From Lapidilactobacillus luobeiensis (GTDB taxonomy: Bacteria; Bacillota; Bacilli; Lactobacillales; Lactobacillaceae), in assembly GCF_024345205.1 (NCBI RefSeq), contig NZ_BROC01000021.1, positions 1 through 49,297 of the forward strand: a DNA stretch of 49,297 bases, given 5' to 3'. Position 1 is the stretch's first letter. Each line of letters opens with the position of its first letter. The position numbers and the translations under genes are program-made. Positions 1 to 8,887 of this stretch are shown here, piece by piece. The notes below the pieces were generated by a model that ran no database searches, had not been told where the DNA came from, and saw only the letters and a list, made by a program, of their open reading frames with translations.

Positions 1-608
1 GAGCCTTATTCTAAGCGATAAATCGCTAAGAATAATCTCACCGCTGAGCCACACGTCCTGAGGCGGTTGCTAGGCAGCATTGAGCCTATCTGCAATCGAA
101 GTTGGGTATCTGACGAAGAGGTTTTGCAAATGAGGTGGTCAAACGATTGCCCACTTTTGAGGTGGTACAGCAAGGTCAACGGAATTGGATTAGGCGATTA
201 GTACAGCTTGGGTTGGTTGAACATCTTTACCTGCTCCCTAGAAAATCCTTGAGTGGAACCCGACCAATTTAGTTGATTAATCAAGCCCTTGTCTTAGTTC
301 ATCAGCCAGACTGCGCTGGTGTCACCAATTTAAAGCTTATGACCACTAGCTATGGTCGTCAATTGCGTGGATCCTCATCAATTGGCCATAGCCTGCCAGT
401 CGGCGTGAGTGCTCAAACGGCTGTTAAAAAGTTGAGCGGCTGGAGCGGAGAAATTCGGGGTGAGATCGCCGTGTCGTTATTCTTAGCGGCTTTGCCGCTT
501 AGAATAAGGCTCAGCTTTGAGATTCGCGGGTTTTGCGAAGCTCAAAGTGACGCCCACAGCGAGCTCACCCCGAATTTCGCAGTGCAAGCTGCGGACAACC
601 TACTTTTA
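1..608 (+). repeat. Long intergenic repeat, family A, copy A1 (left part cut by window edge)
   Basis: First of five copies of an intergenic element also found at 21576, 38856, 44058 and 48745. The visible part starts inside domain 1: an inner hairpin at 6-35 (arms TTATTCTAAGCGAT and ATCGCTAAGAATAA) and the right arm of the outer stem (ACGTCCTGAGGCGGTTGC, about 52-69). A linker of roughly 360 bp follows, then domain 2, closed by GAAATTCGGGGTGAG (450-464) and CTCACCCCGAATTTC (564-578). Domain 2 encloses a hairpin at 477-507 and a second one around 514-549. A GCAA-capped hairpin at 578-593 ends the element. The linker and flanks resemble copy A4 most. Open frames here are short and not shared with the other copies, so I see no gene. 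Confidence 0.85.
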
Positions 609-759
609 GCCGGAAAAAGCAATTTCCATTGAAGGCTGTCGGCGTAGCGTAAGCTGCGGCGGGATGGACAAAACCAAGCCCAAGCCTACGTTTTTTGTTG
701 CATTATAGGGGGTTTGATTGATATAGTAAGAGTATTGAATAAATAAGTGAGGCATAAAT
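609..759 (+). promoter_or_regulatory. efp upstream region with a small GNRA-type hairpin
   Basis: Between the end of repeat A1 and efp lies a second small hairpin at 643-658 (CGTAGC, loop GTAA, GCTGCG), similar in design to the one at 578-593. An AT-rich promoter-like stretch follows at about 695-730, with TTGTTG at 695-700 and TATAGT at 722-727. The 21-bp spacing is too long for a standard promoter, so the exact elements are uncertain. The efp ribosome binding site is GAGG at 748-751. Confidence 0.35.
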
Positions 760-1323
760 ATGATTTCAGTAAACGAATTGAAAAACGGCTTGACCATTCA
801 AGTTGATGGTAGTTTATGGCGAGTTGTTGAATTTCAACACGTTAAGCCAGGCAAAGGCGGCGCGTTTGTTAGAACTAAGCTGAAAAACTTGCGTAATGGT
901 GCAGTTCAAGAAAAAACTTTTCGAGCGACTGAAAAGGTTGAACGGGCACAGATCGACAGCAAGCAAATGCAGTATCTTTATGCAGATGGTGATAACTATG
1001 TGTTCATGGATACAACCACTTATGAACAGTTGGAATTGCCTGGTGCAGAGATCCAAGATGAACTGAAATATTTGAAGGAAAATATGGTTGTTGGCGTTAT
1101 GATGTATGGCGCTGAAACCTTAGGGGTCGACTTGCCGAATACAGTTGATTTGACTGTCGCGGAAACAGAACCTGGGATCCGTGGCGATACATCTTCCGGC
1201 GGTACTAAACCAGCAACGATGGAAACTGGTTTAGTCGTCAATGTTCCTTTCTTCATCAATGCCGGCGATGTTCTAAGCATCAATACATCAGATGGCAGTT
1301 ATATCTCAAGAGCGAATAGCTAG
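760..1323 (+). CDS. efp: Elongation factor P
   Basis: EF-P binds ribosomes between the P and E sites and relieves stalling at polyproline stretches. The 187-residue protein has the family length and the three-domain beta-barrel layout. The N-terminal KOW-like domain carries the loop KPGKGGAF with Lys32 at its tip, the residue modified in the Bacillus protein. The C-terminus contains the conserved stretch [16 protein letters not shown]. The ATG start is preceded by GAGG at a normal distance. It opens the efp-yqhY-nusB group, with 14 bp to the next gene. No modification enzyme is encoded nearby. Confidence 0.97.
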   Translation: MISVNELKNGLTIQVDGSLWRVVEFQHVKPGKGGAFVRTKLKNLRNGAVQEKTFRATEKVERAQIDSKQMQYLYADGDNYVFMDTTTYEQLELPGAEIQDELKYLKENMVVGVMMYGAETLGVDLPNTVDLTVAETEPGIRGDTSSGGTKPATMETGLVVNVPFFINAGDVLSINTSDGSYISRANS

Positions 1324-1337
1324 GAGGTCACAAGTTC

Positions 1338-1844
1338 ATGGCAGAAGAACAAAATATTGTTTTAGCAGAACGCGAGGGTCATCGTGGTGCGATCCAGATC
1401 GCGCCACAAGTGATCGAGATCATTTTAGGTATCGCCGCTAAACAGATCGACGGTGTTTATGAGATGCGGGGCAATCTTGCCAGTAGCATCAATTACATCC
1501 TAGGTCGACAAGATCATGGTCGCGGCGTCGAACTGACCGTGGACGGCGAACGATTGAGCGCTGACGTTTACGTCTATTTAAATTATGGTGTCTCAGTGCC
1601 TAAGGTGGCCCTAGAGATGCAACAAACTCTGAAAGAACAGCTCTACTACATGACTGATCTAAAGTTGGCGGAAGTCAACGTCCATGTTGAAGGCGTTGTT
1701 CCAGAAAAGGAAGCGAAGGTTGATCCCAAGGCCTTTTTTGCGGATGCTATCGATGAAGCCGATCAAGCGACTGCTGAGGAAGCGGTAGTACCGACCACAG
1801 CATCAGCAAATGATGTGGCGCCAGATCGACCTGCAGGTGAATAA
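1338..1844 (+). CDS. yqhY: Asp23/Gls24 family envelope stress protein (YqhY-like)
   Basis: 168-residue member of the Asp23 family (DUF322). These small proteins act near the membrane; in Bacillus the YqhY relative is linked to lipid metabolism and acetyl-CoA carboxylase control. The core covers residues 18-122 with the family pattern [24 protein letters not shown] and then [16 protein letters not shown] charged Ala/Glu/Asp-rich tail of about 40 residues follows. RBS is AGGAGG at 1322-1327. Placement between efp and nusB is the usual Firmicutes order. A second family member, YloU, is encoded at 22711. Confidence 0.92.
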   Translation: MAEEQNIVLAEREGHRGAIQIAPQVIEIILGIAAKQIDGVYEMRGNLASSINYILGRQDHGRGVELTVDGERLSADVYVYLNYGVSVPKVALEMQQTLKEQLYYMTDLKLAEVNVHVEGVVPEKEAKVDPKAFFADAIDEADQATAEEAVVPTTASANDVAPDRPAGE

Positions 1845-1848
1845 GAAC

Positions 1849-2316
1849 ATGTTGAATCGTCATCAAGCGCGAGCGTTCGCTTTTCAAGCGCTCTTTATGA
1901 TCGCGGGCAATGGGGATCTATCAGTCAATAATGCGCTACAAGAAGTATTGACGAATGATCGCGACCAACGGCAACCAGAGGCAGACGAAACGCCGGTCAT
2001 CTTGGATCTAAGCGATAGTAATCAGGCCTATTTGGAACAGTTAGTGACCGGAGTTCTGACTGAAGCCCCGCAATTGGATGCGGCGTTAGCGCCCAAGCTA
2101 AAGCAGGGGTGGACTTTATCCCGTCTTTCTAAAACCGATCTACTGATCCTCCGTTTGGGATTGTATGAATTGAAGTATCAAGAACAAGTACCGACCGCAG
2201 TCGCGATCAATGAAGCGATCGAGCTTGCGAAAACATTCAGCGATGAGCGCTCGGCGAAATTTATCAATGGTGTTTTAGCGAGTTTCGTACCCGCTGCGGA
2301 TCAGCCGAAAAAATAA
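1849..2316 (+). CDS. nusB: Transcription antitermination factor NusB
   Basis: NusB binds boxA RNA with NusE (S10) and promotes antitermination of rRNA operons. The 155-residue protein begins [16 protein letters not shown], the typical NusB N-terminus, and carries the C-terminal pattern [13 protein letters not shown], then [27 protein letters not shown] chose the ATG at 1849 over an in-frame ATG at 1810: the upstream one would overlap yqhY by 35 bp, whereas 1849 has AGGTGA 8 bp ahead and lies 4 bp past the yqhY stop. The acidic insert at residues 35-50 is longer than in some homologues. Confidence 0.95.
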   Translation: MLNRHQARAFAFQALFMIAGNGDLSVNNALQEVLTNDRDQRQPEADETPVILDLSDSNQAYLEQLVTGVLTEAPQLDAALAPKLKQGWTLSRLSKTDLLILRLGLYELKYQEQVPTAVAINEAIELAKTFSDERSAKFINGVLASFVPAADQPKK

Positions 2317-2330
2317 AGACGTACCACACT

Positions 2331-2396
2331 GGACTGTCGCTACAAAGAGGGCCACGCATTTTGGTGTGGCTCAGCTTTGCGGGACAGTTTTATTTT
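2331..2396 (+). terminator. Terminator hairpin after nusB
   Basis: An extended imperfect hairpin with three stacked stems: GACTGTC with GACAGT, CAAAG with CTTTG, and GCCAC with GTGGC, followed by TTTATTTT. It separates nusB from folD. The several stacked helices are more elaborate than a minimal terminator, but I see no antiterminator partner. Confidence 0.6.
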
Positions 2397-2431
2397 GGGA
2401 ATAATAAGTTAAAAAAACTGGGGGAATCAAG

Positions 2432-3283
2432 TTGACAGCAACCTTATTGGATGGCAAGACGAGTGCGCGAGCTTGGCGTGCAGCAACGGCGGCACGCGTT
2501 GAGCGCTTACGAATGAAAAAAATCGTTCCCGGGTTGGCGGTAGTTTTGGTCGGACATGATCCTGCTAGTGAGATCTATGTGCGCAATAAAGCGCGGCAGG
2601 CAGAAAAGGTCGGGATCGTTTCAACAGTTCGGCGTTTGGCTGAATCGGCGACACAGGCCGAAGTATTGGCTACTGTTGCTAAACTGAATCAAGATCAGGA
2701 GATCGATGGTATCTTGGTCCAGTTGCCATTGCCGCCACACCTCAATGAGGCTGAGATCCTATTGGCGGTGGATCCGGCAAAAGATGTTGATGGTTTTCAT
2801 CCTTATAATCTGGGTCAGCTCTGGTCTGGACGGCCTAACTTAGTACCTGCAACGGCTGCGGGGATCATGAAGTTATTGGCGGATCATCAGCTGTCAGTCG
2901 CTGGGAAAAACGCGGTGGTTTTAGGTCGGAGTTTGATCGTCGGGCGGCCTGTGGCAGGGTTACTGTTGGCGGCCGATGCTACTGTGACGATCGCCCATTC
3001 ACACACGGCCAACGTTCAGACTTTATGCGCGCAGGCCGATCTATTGATCGCGGCAGTGGGTCAAGCCGATTTTGTGACTGCGGATTTTGTCAAACCAGGA
3101 GCGATCGTGATCGATGTGGGGACCAATCGCGTGGCAGGTCACTTAGTTGGTGACGTGGCTCCAGCGGTGGCAACACGCGCAGGATATCTGACCCCGGTCC
3201 CGGGCGGAGTCGGGCCAATGACGATCGCGGCCTTGCTTAGTCAGACTGTCGATTTAGCTGAGGGTCGGGTGTATCATGGTTGA
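2432..3283 (+). CDS. folD: Methylenetetrahydrofolate dehydrogenase / cyclohydrolase FolD
   Basis: Bifunctional enzyme that oxidises 5,10-methylene-THF to methenyl-THF and hydrolyses it to 10-formyl-THF, the formyl donor for purines and for the Fmt reaction encoded at 14311. The length of 283 residues is typical. Visible motifs are YVRNKARQAEKVGI with the catalytic Lys, DGILVQLPLPPHL, the NADP-binding GRSLIVGRPVA, and PVPGGVGPMTIA near the end. The start is TTG at 2432, with a GGGGG box about 8 bp upstream. It overlaps xseA by 8 bp, so the two are likely translationally coupled. Confidence 0.97.
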   Translation: MTATLLDGKTSARAWRAATAARVERLRMKKIVPGLAVVLVGHDPASEIYVRNKARQAEKVGIVSTVRRLAESATQAEVLATVAKLNQDQEIDGILVQLPLPPHLNEAEILLAVDPAKDVDGFHPYNLGQLWSGRPNLVPATAAGIMKLLADHQLSVAGKNAVVLGRSLIVGRPVAGLLLAADATVTIAHSHTANVQTLCAQADLLIAAVGQADFVTADFVKPGAIVIDVGTNRVAGHLVGDVAPAVATRAGYLTPVPGGVGPMTIAALLSQTVDLAEGRVYHG

Positions 3284-4625
3284 GTCGAATTATTTATCTG
3301 TGACCCAATTGACGACTTATTTGAAGCGGAAGTTTGATTATGATCCCTATCTCCAGCGAGTTTATCTGACTGGTGAGATCTCGAATTTTCGCCCGCGAAG
3401 TGGTCATCAATATTTTTCTTTGAAAGATGATCACGCTAAGATCAATGTGGTCATGTTTGCCGGCGCCTTTAAGAAAGTCAAATTTCAACCTGAGACCGGT
3501 ATGAAAGTCAACGTTGTTGGGCAAGTGACTTTGTACGCTCAAAGTGGTCAATATCAGATCACCATTGATCGAATGGAACCTGATGGGATCGGCGCGCTTT
3601 ATTTGGCTTACGAACAATTGAAAGAAAAATTGGCGACGGAAGGTTTGTTTAGCCGACCGAAACGGGCGTTACCTCGCTTCCCCAAGCGGATCGCGGTGAT
3701 CACCAGTCGTTCCGGCGCCGTTATCCATGACATCATGACTACTGCAGCGCGACGAGATCCCTTGGCACAGATCGTCCTCTTCCCCGCAGTCGTTCAGGGC
3801 AATCAAGCGGCGGATTCCTTGGTGCAACGATTGCGTCAAGTTTATCAGTATGCGGATTTTGATGTGATCATTATTGGTCGTGGTGGCGGTTCGATCGAGG
3901 ATCTGTGGCCCTTCAACGAGGAGATCGTGGCGCGAACAATGGTCGCCAGTCCGATCCCGATCATTTCATCAGTTGGCCATGAAACAGATACAACGATCGC
4001 GGACCTAGTCGCTGATCAAAGAGCGGCAACGCCAACAGCCGCTGCTGAGTTGGCTACGCCGCAATTAAGTGAGGTGTTGGCCAGTGTCTTGGACGGACGC
4101 ACGCGCTTACTCCGGAGCTTTCAGCGCCAATTACAGTTGTGGCGGCAACAATTACAACGACAACAACAGAGTTTCCTTTTTCAGCATCCAGAGCGTCTTT
4201 ATCAAGGCTATCTGCAGCAATTAGATTTATTACAGCAACGTTTCCGCCAAACCGGCCAGGCTTATTTACAAACTCGCCGCCAGCTGTTACAAAAAGTGAC
4301 CCAGAGATTGGGTCAGGTCGATCCAAGTGCACAGGTCGACAATCAGCGCCTCCGGGTCGAAAATCTACAGCAGCGGTCAACTCGTGCGATGCAGGGGTTG
4401 CTACAACAGAAACGGCAACAGGCGGGACAGCAGATGCAGGCCTTAGACCAGCTCAGCCCATTGCGGACTGTGGCTCGAGGTTACAGTTATGCCAGTGATG
4501 AGCATACGCAAAAGGCATTGACCAGTGTGATCGACTTTCAAGTGGGGCAAACTTTTCAACTCCAACTCAAAGATGGTCGGATCAAGGCTAATGTCTTGCA
4601 AAAGGAGAATGATAAAAATGAGTGA
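3276..4625 (+). CDS. xseA: Exodeoxyribonuclease VII large subunit
   Basis: Catalytic subunit of exonuclease VII, which degrades single-stranded DNA together with several copies of XseB. Of 449 residues, about 1-100 form the OB-fold DNA-binding domain. The central catalytic part has RIAVITSRSGAVIHDI, GRGGGSIEDLWPFNEE (from about residue 201) and SSVGHETDTTIADLVADQRA. Residues about 270-430 are a very Gln-rich coiled coil that binds XseB. The ATG overlaps the folD end, and the xseB start lies inside the last codons (8-bp overlap). These overlaps indicate one folD-xseA-xseB transcript. Confidence 0.97.
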   Translation: MVESNYLSVTQLTTYLKRKFDYDPYLQRVYLTGEISNFRPRSGHQYFSLKDDHAKINVVMFAGAFKKVKFQPETGMKVNVVGQVTLYAQSGQYQITIDRMEPDGIGALYLAYEQLKEKLATEGLFSRPKRALPRFPKRIAVITSRSGAVIHDIMTTAARRDPLAQIVLFPAVVQGNQAADSLVQRLRQVYQYADFDVIIIGRGGGSIEDLWPFNEEIVARTMVASPIPIISSVGHETDTTIADLVADQRAATPTAAAELATPQLSEVLASVLDGRTRLLRSFQRQLQLWRQQLQRQQQSFLFQHPERLYQGYLQQLDLLQQRFRQTGQAYLQTRRQLLQKVTQRLGQVDPSAQVDNQRLRVENLQQRSTRAMQGLLQQKRQQAGQQMQALDQLSPLRTVARGYSYASDEHTQKALTSVIDFQVGQTFQLQLKDGRIKANVLQKENDKNE

Positions 4626-4857
4626 GCCTAAAAAGAGTTTTGAAGCACAATTGGATGAACTGAGCCAGATCGTTAACGAATTGGAACAAGGCAATGTTCC
4701 TCTAGAAACAGCTTTGGCGAAATTTCAAACCGGGATCGCCTTGTCGCGGTCCTTGGAACAAACATTGGCGCAGGCTGAGCAGACCCTGACAAAAGTCGTG
4801 GACGAACAAGGTAATGTGAGTGATTTGGCTGATGACGACAATCAACAGGCAAAATAA
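4618..4857 (+). CDS. xseB: Exodeoxyribonuclease VII small subunit
   Basis: 79-residue helical protein that coats the XseA coiled coil. The family core SFEAQLDELSQIVNELEQGNVPLETALAKFQTG is followed by a helix and an acidic tail. I took the ATG at 4618 because AAAGGAG at 4600-4606 is well placed and the protein then starts MSEPKKSFEA, as expected. An in-frame start at 4573 would only add a tail lying inside xseA. The 8-bp overlap with xseA suggests coupled translation. Confidence 0.95.
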   Translation: MSEPKKSFEAQLDELSQIVNELEQGNVPLETALAKFQTGIALSRSLEQTLAQAEQTLTKVVDEQGNVSDLADDDNQQAK

Positions 4858-4916
4858 GTTTGGACTGGATCTAAAAGTTGGTTAAAATCGGTTTTAGGGT
4901 GAAGGGAGTAAGTCAG

Positions 4917-5816
4917 GTGACAACAACAGAAACATTCAACCAAATTTGGCGGTCAAAAATCGATGCCTATTTGGCGAAACGGTTGAGTGATGTGGAGATC
5001 ACCCAGCCAAAATTAGCCGCGAGTATGCGTTATTCTGTTTTGGCCGGGGGCAAAAGAATGCGACCGTTACTGTATCTGGCCACGATCCAAAGTTGGACAA
5101 CGCTTGATGAGGAAATGGATCTAGCAATCGCTGGCGCTTTGGAATTGGTCCATACTTATTCTCTGATCCATGATGATCTGCCCGCCATGGACAATGATGA
5201 TTATCGTCGTGGCCAACTGACCAATCACAAACGTTTTGGTGAAGCGATGGCGATCTTGGCTGGGGATGGCTTGCTGACTTTGGCTTTTCAATGGTTAGGC
5301 GCAGCAGCACCAGCAGCCGTTGGTGGGAAAATGTGTGCGACTTTGGCGCAGGCTAGCGGTCCCAGTGGTATGGTCGCCGGCCAAGCAATCGACATCACTG
5401 CAACAGGGACTGATGTGTCAGATCTGACCACGATCAAACAATTAGATGCGCTTAAAACTGGGGCGCTCTTGACCGTGCCTTTAGCCTTAGCTGCGGAACG
5501 TTTGGCCCTACCAGTGCCGGCCACTGAGGCATTATTAGATTTTGGCCGACATTTTGGGTTGGCTTTCCAAATCTTTGATGATCTACAGGATCTGCATGGC
5601 GATGCCGCTCAGCTGGGAAAGGCGGTTCATAAAGACACTAAAGCCGGCAAGAACACCTACCCTAGTTTGTTGGGGGTCCCCGCGGCTCAAGCGGTCTTGG
5701 CCCAAGAAGTTCAGCAGGCACGAATGATTTTGACGCGTTTGACAGCAGCGGCTGACTTCTCTTCAGACCTTTTAATTGGCTTTCTCGATTACTTTGATAA
5801 GGAAATGAAATTGTGA
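4917..5816 (+). CDS. ispA: Polyprenyl (farnesyl) diphosphate synthase
   Basis: Condenses isopentenyl diphosphate with allylic diphosphates to give farnesyl or geranylgeranyl diphosphate, the precursor of undecaprenyl phosphate and other isoprenoids. Both Asp-rich motifs are present: DDLPAMDNDD from residue 86 and FDDLQD near residue 220. GGKRMRP, the substrate-binding segment, is also present. The 299-residue length assumes GTG at 4917, chosen for AAGGGAG at 4902-4908; an in-frame TTG at 4878 lacks a ribosome site. It overlaps tlyA by 4 bp (GTGA). Chain length of the product cannot be read with certainty. Confidence 0.94.
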   Translation: MTTTETFNQIWRSKIDAYLAKRLSDVEITQPKLAASMRYSVLAGGKRMRPLLYLATIQSWTTLDEEMDLAIAGALELVHTYSLIHDDLPAMDNDDYRRGQLTNHKRFGEAMAILAGDGLLTLAFQWLGAAAPAAVGGKMCATLAQASGPSGMVAGQAIDITATGTDVSDLTTIKQLDALKTGALLTVPLALAAERLALPVPATEALLDFGRHFGLAFQIFDDLQDLHGDAAQLGKAVHKDTKAGKNTYPSLLGVPAAQAVLAQEVQQARMILTRLTAAADFSSDLLIGFLDYFDKEMKL

Positions 5817-6643
5817 AAAAAGAACGGGTAGATATTTTGTTGGTCCAACAAGGGCTGTTCACTTCCCGTGAACAGGCCAAGCGGGCGGTAATGGCTGGTC
5901 AAGTCGTAGGCAAGAATGAAGAACGTTTAGATAAGCCGGGTGAAAAAATCGATCCCGAAACGGTTTTACGAGTCAAGGGGCAGATCAATCCCTACGTGTC
6001 GCGCGGCGGTTTTAAATTGGCGAAGGCGCAACAGGTTTTTGAAATCGATTTTGCAGGGACGACAGTTCTGGATATCGGGGCCTCAACGGGTGGTTTCACT
6101 GATGTGGCGCTACAAAATGGGGCGCGCTTAGTCTATGCATTGGATGTTGGCTATAATCAATTGGCCTGGAAATTGCGCGAAGATCCCCGAGTCGTGGTGA
6201 TGGAACGACAAAATTTTCGTTACAGTCAGCCTGCTGATTTCACGCAAGGTCAGCCGACGATCGCGGTCACTGATGTTTCGTTTATTTCCTTGGCTTTGAT
6301 TTTGCCACCGCTGACCAAGATCTTAAGTCCTGGTGGTCATTTGGCGGCGTTGATCAAACCCCAATTTGAGGCAGGCCGTGAACATGTTGGTAAGCACGGT
6401 ATCGTTCGTGATCCTGCCGTTCATCGGGCCGTTTTGACTAAGATCTTAACTTTTGCGGAAACTCAAGGTTATCAAGTTATGGGTTTGGACTTCTCACCGA
6501 TCACCGGTGGTTCGGGCAATATCGAGTTTTTGGCGTATTTTAAATTGATCGGTGATCAAACGGCAGTCATTCCTTTCGCGAATCAGCGGATCGAATCTGT
6601 CGTCGCGCAGGCTTGGGCCACATTGGCCAGCAAGGAAATTTGA
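5813..6643 (+). CDS. tlyA: TlyA family rRNA 2'-O-methyltransferase (YqxC-like)
   Basis: 276-residue protein with an N-terminal S4 RNA-binding domain (about 1-65, starting KKERVDILLVQQGL) and a C-terminal FtsJ/RrmJ methyltransferase domain. The SAM motif is VLDIGASTGGFTD at 84-96, and the catalytic-region segment is LIKPQFEAG. The mycobacterial relative methylates 16S and 23S rRNA; the target here is inferred. GTG start overlaps the ispA stop, with AAGGA upstream. Its position between ispA and argR is the usual Firmicutes arrangement. Confidence 0.92.
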   Translation: MKKERVDILLVQQGLFTSREQAKRAVMAGQVVGKNEERLDKPGEKIDPETVLRVKGQINPYVSRGGFKLAKAQQVFEIDFAGTTVLDIGASTGGFTDVALQNGARLVYALDVGYNQLAWKLREDPRVVVMERQNFRYSQPADFTQGQPTIAVTDVSFISLALILPPLTKILSPGGHLAALIKPQFEAGREHVGKHGIVRDPAVHRAVLTKILTFAETQGYQVMGLDFSPITGGSGNIEFLAYFKLIGDQTAVIPFANQRIESVVAQAWATLASKEI

Positions 6644-6651
6644 GGTAGAAG

Positions 6652-7113
6652 ATGAAAAAAGAACAGCGACAACAGTTGATCCGTCAGGCCGTGGCCACCA
6701 ATACGATCCACAATCAAGTCGATTTGGTCGCTTATTTGAAGGCTCATGGTTATGAAGTGACGCAGGCCACGATTTCACGGGATATCAAAGAAATGCAATT
6801 GATCAAGATCAATACGGCTCAAGGGTTCATTTACCAGATCGCCCAGCAGACGGCTAATACCGTTGAAACCGATGCGCAAGTTTTGAAGCAACTATTGGAT
6901 TCAGCGCGGGTCAGGATCGATCGGCAAGATAACCTGATCAGTATGCAGACCTTGCCTGGGAGTGGCCCAGTTGTCGCTAGTGCGATCAAGGCGTTACAAT
7001 GGTCAGAATTGTTCATGGCTTTGGCCAATGATGATGGGGTCTTATTGATCATCAAGAATGAGCCAACGGCGATCGCAACGATTTGGCAGCGATTGAGCGC
7101 GCTGATCGACTGA
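6652..7113 (+). CDS. argR: Arginine repressor ArgR
   Basis: 153-residue transcription regulator of arginine metabolism. The N-terminal winged helix-turn-helix (residues 1-70) includes QATISRDIKEMQLIKI. The C-terminal oligomerisation and arginine-binding domain includes LPGSGPVVASAIKALQW and the ANDDG segment, where a paired Asp normally contacts arginine. The ATG is 8 bp after the tlyA stop with GAGGT upstream. Location just before recN is conserved in Bacilli. Some lactobacilli carry several ArgR paralogues, so the exact regulon is unknown. Confidence 0.94.
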   Translation: MKKEQRQQLIRQAVATNTIHNQVDLVAYLKAHGYEVTQATISRDIKEMQLIKINTAQGFIYQIAQQTANTVETDAQVLKQLLDSARVRIDRQDNLISMQTLPGSGPVVASAIKALQWSELFMALANDDGVLLIIKNEPTAIATIWQRLSALID

Positions 7114-7144
7114 TCGGTCAGTTCAGAAGCGGAGGCATTCAATA

Positions 7145-8857
7145 ATGTTAGCAAATTTGATTATTCGCGATTTTGCGATCATTGAGCATCTTGAGGTCGA
7201 TTTTGATTCAGGAATGACGGTGCTGACTGGGGAGACTGGTGCAGGAAAGTCGATCATTATCGATGCTTTGGGATTATTAGTTGGTGGTCGTGGATCCAGT
7301 GATTTTATCCGGAGTAAAGCCAAGAAAACGGATATCCAAGGGTTATTCTTAGTTGATCACAACCCGCGGTTATTTGCGTTGTTAGCAGAACATGATCTAG
7401 AACGAGATGGTCAAAATGTTTTACTTGAACGGGAATTGAGTCGGAATGGCCGTAATGTTTGCCGAATCAATGGTAAGATCGTTACGACCAGTGTGCTGCG
7501 AGCAGTCGGGGAACAGTTGGTGGATATCCATGGTCAAAACGAGCATCAAGAATTGATGAATCCCGAACATCACTTGGCAATCCTTGATCAGTATGGTCAG
7601 GCGACGATCGGTTCATTATTGACTGATTATCAAGCGGTCTATCAACATTATCGTGAGCTTAAACGGCAGTTGGAAGACAAGCAAAAGAATGAGCAGGCAT
7701 ATGTGCAACGCTTGGATATGTTGCAATTTCAGTTACAAGAGATCGGTGAGGCTAAGATCCAGGCGCATGAAGATGAAGCTTTGTTGCAGGAGCGGCAACA
7801 ATTGACTAATTTTCAAAAAATCAGTTTAGCTTTACAGCAGAGTTTGGCGCTGTTGACGAACGAAGAACCTAATGCGCTGGATCTGACAGCGGTCGTGATG
7901 GAACAAATGAATAGCATCGCCAATTTAAGCCCTGATTATCAGGAATTGGCTGATCATTTGGACAGCGCTTATTATGAATTACAAGATGTTGGGACTGGGT
8001 TACAGGATCAGCTAGATATCCTTGAATTTGATGCCGACCGGCTCAGTGAGATCGAACAGCGTTTAGAGATCATCAATAACCTTAAGCGTAAATATGGTCC
8101 CACTTTGGCTGATGTTCAGGCCTATGAGGCAAAAATTTTAACAGAATATCAGCAAATGAAACAAGTGACGGATGCTGGCGACCAGATCGAGACAGCTTAT
8201 AAAGCGGTGCGCACAGAGCTTGCGGCGGCGGCTAATAAATTGACGACGGCTCGTCATGAAGTCAGTGAACGTCTGGCGCAGTCGATCCATCAGCAATTAG
8301 CGTCACTATATATGGACAAGGCTGTTTTTGCTGTTCATTTTCAACCACAAAAAACACCAAACTTTACTAAATACGGTCAGGACCAAGTGGCATTCTATTT
8401 GCGCACGAATCCTGGTGAGGATTTGAAACCATTGGTCAAGATCGCGTCTGGCGGGGAGCTTTCTCGGATCATGTTGGCGATCAAAACGATCATCGCGCAT
8501 AGTGAAGGCGTCACCAGTATAATTTTTGATGAAGTGGATACCGGTGTGAGTGGCCGTGTGGCACAGGCTATCGCGGACAAGATCAACTTGATCGCACGCT
8601 ATTCGCAGGTTCTATGTATCACCCATTTGCCACAAGTCGCCGCGATGAGTGACCATCAATACTTGATCGAGAAAACGATCCGCCACGAGGAAACAACGAC
8701 TTCACTACACCCAGTAACTGGTGAGGATCGCGTCGAAGTCATTGCCAAAATGATCGCGGGCAAAGAGGTCACGCCTTTGGCTGAAGAACATGCCGCGGAA
8801 CTGGTTGCTCAGGCTACGGCCAGCAAATCACAACGCGACCGACAACCCGAATCATAA
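7145..8857 (+). CDS. recN: DNA repair protein RecN
   Basis: SMC-like ATPase that acts early in double-strand break repair. 570 residues with the Walker A motif GETGAGKS at 29-36, a short central coiled coil (about 150-380), the signature ASGGELSRIMLAIK near residue 434 and Walker B FDEVDTGVSG near 462. Length and motif order match the family. ATG at 7145 with GGAGG upstream. I see no LexA box in the 31 bp before the gene, so it is probably read with argR. Confidence 0.97.
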   Translation: MLANLIIRDFAIIEHLEVDFDSGMTVLTGETGAGKSIIIDALGLLVGGRGSSDFIRSKAKKTDIQGLFLVDHNPRLFALLAEHDLERDGQNVLLERELSRNGRNVCRINGKIVTTSVLRAVGEQLVDIHGQNEHQELMNPEHHLAILDQYGQATIGSLLTDYQAVYQHYRELKRQLEDKQKNEQAYVQRLDMLQFQLQEIGEAKIQAHEDEALLQERQQLTNFQKISLALQQSLALLTNEEPNALDLTAVVMEQMNSIANLSPDYQELADHLDSAYYELQDVGTGLQDQLDILEFDADRLSEIEQRLEIINNLKRKYGPTLADVQAYEAKILTEYQQMKQVTDAGDQIETAYKAVRTELAAAANKLTTARHEVSERLAQSIHQQLASLYMDKAVFAVHFQPQKTPNFTKYGQDQVAFYLRTNPGEDLKPLVKIASGGELSRIMLAIKTIIAHSEGVTSIIFDEVDTGVSGRVAQAIADKINLIARYSQVLCITHLPQVAAMSDHQYLIEKTIRHEETTTSLHPVTGEDRVEVIAKMIAGKEVTPLAEEHAAELVAQATASKSQRDRQPES

Positions 8858-8887
8858 ATTTGCGGTCAACAGTAAGTTCTATAGTTT

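Noticed and set aside
1-608. GOLLD or ROOL RNA
   Set aside because: Those RNAs are large single genes often near phage or tRNA genes; these elements are dispersed multi-copy and I could not match their fold.
273-632. 119-residue open frame in repeat A1
   Set aside because: Lies across structured repeat domains, has no ribosome site, and is not conserved in the other A copies.
2331-2396. T-box or riboswitch before folD
   Set aside because: No specifier or T-box core sequence; the stacked hairpin with T run fits a terminator of nusB.
4139-4498. Frame of 119 residues inside xseA
   Set aside because: Thr/Ser-rich reading of the Gln-rich coiled-coil codons in another frame; xseA is clearly the real gene.
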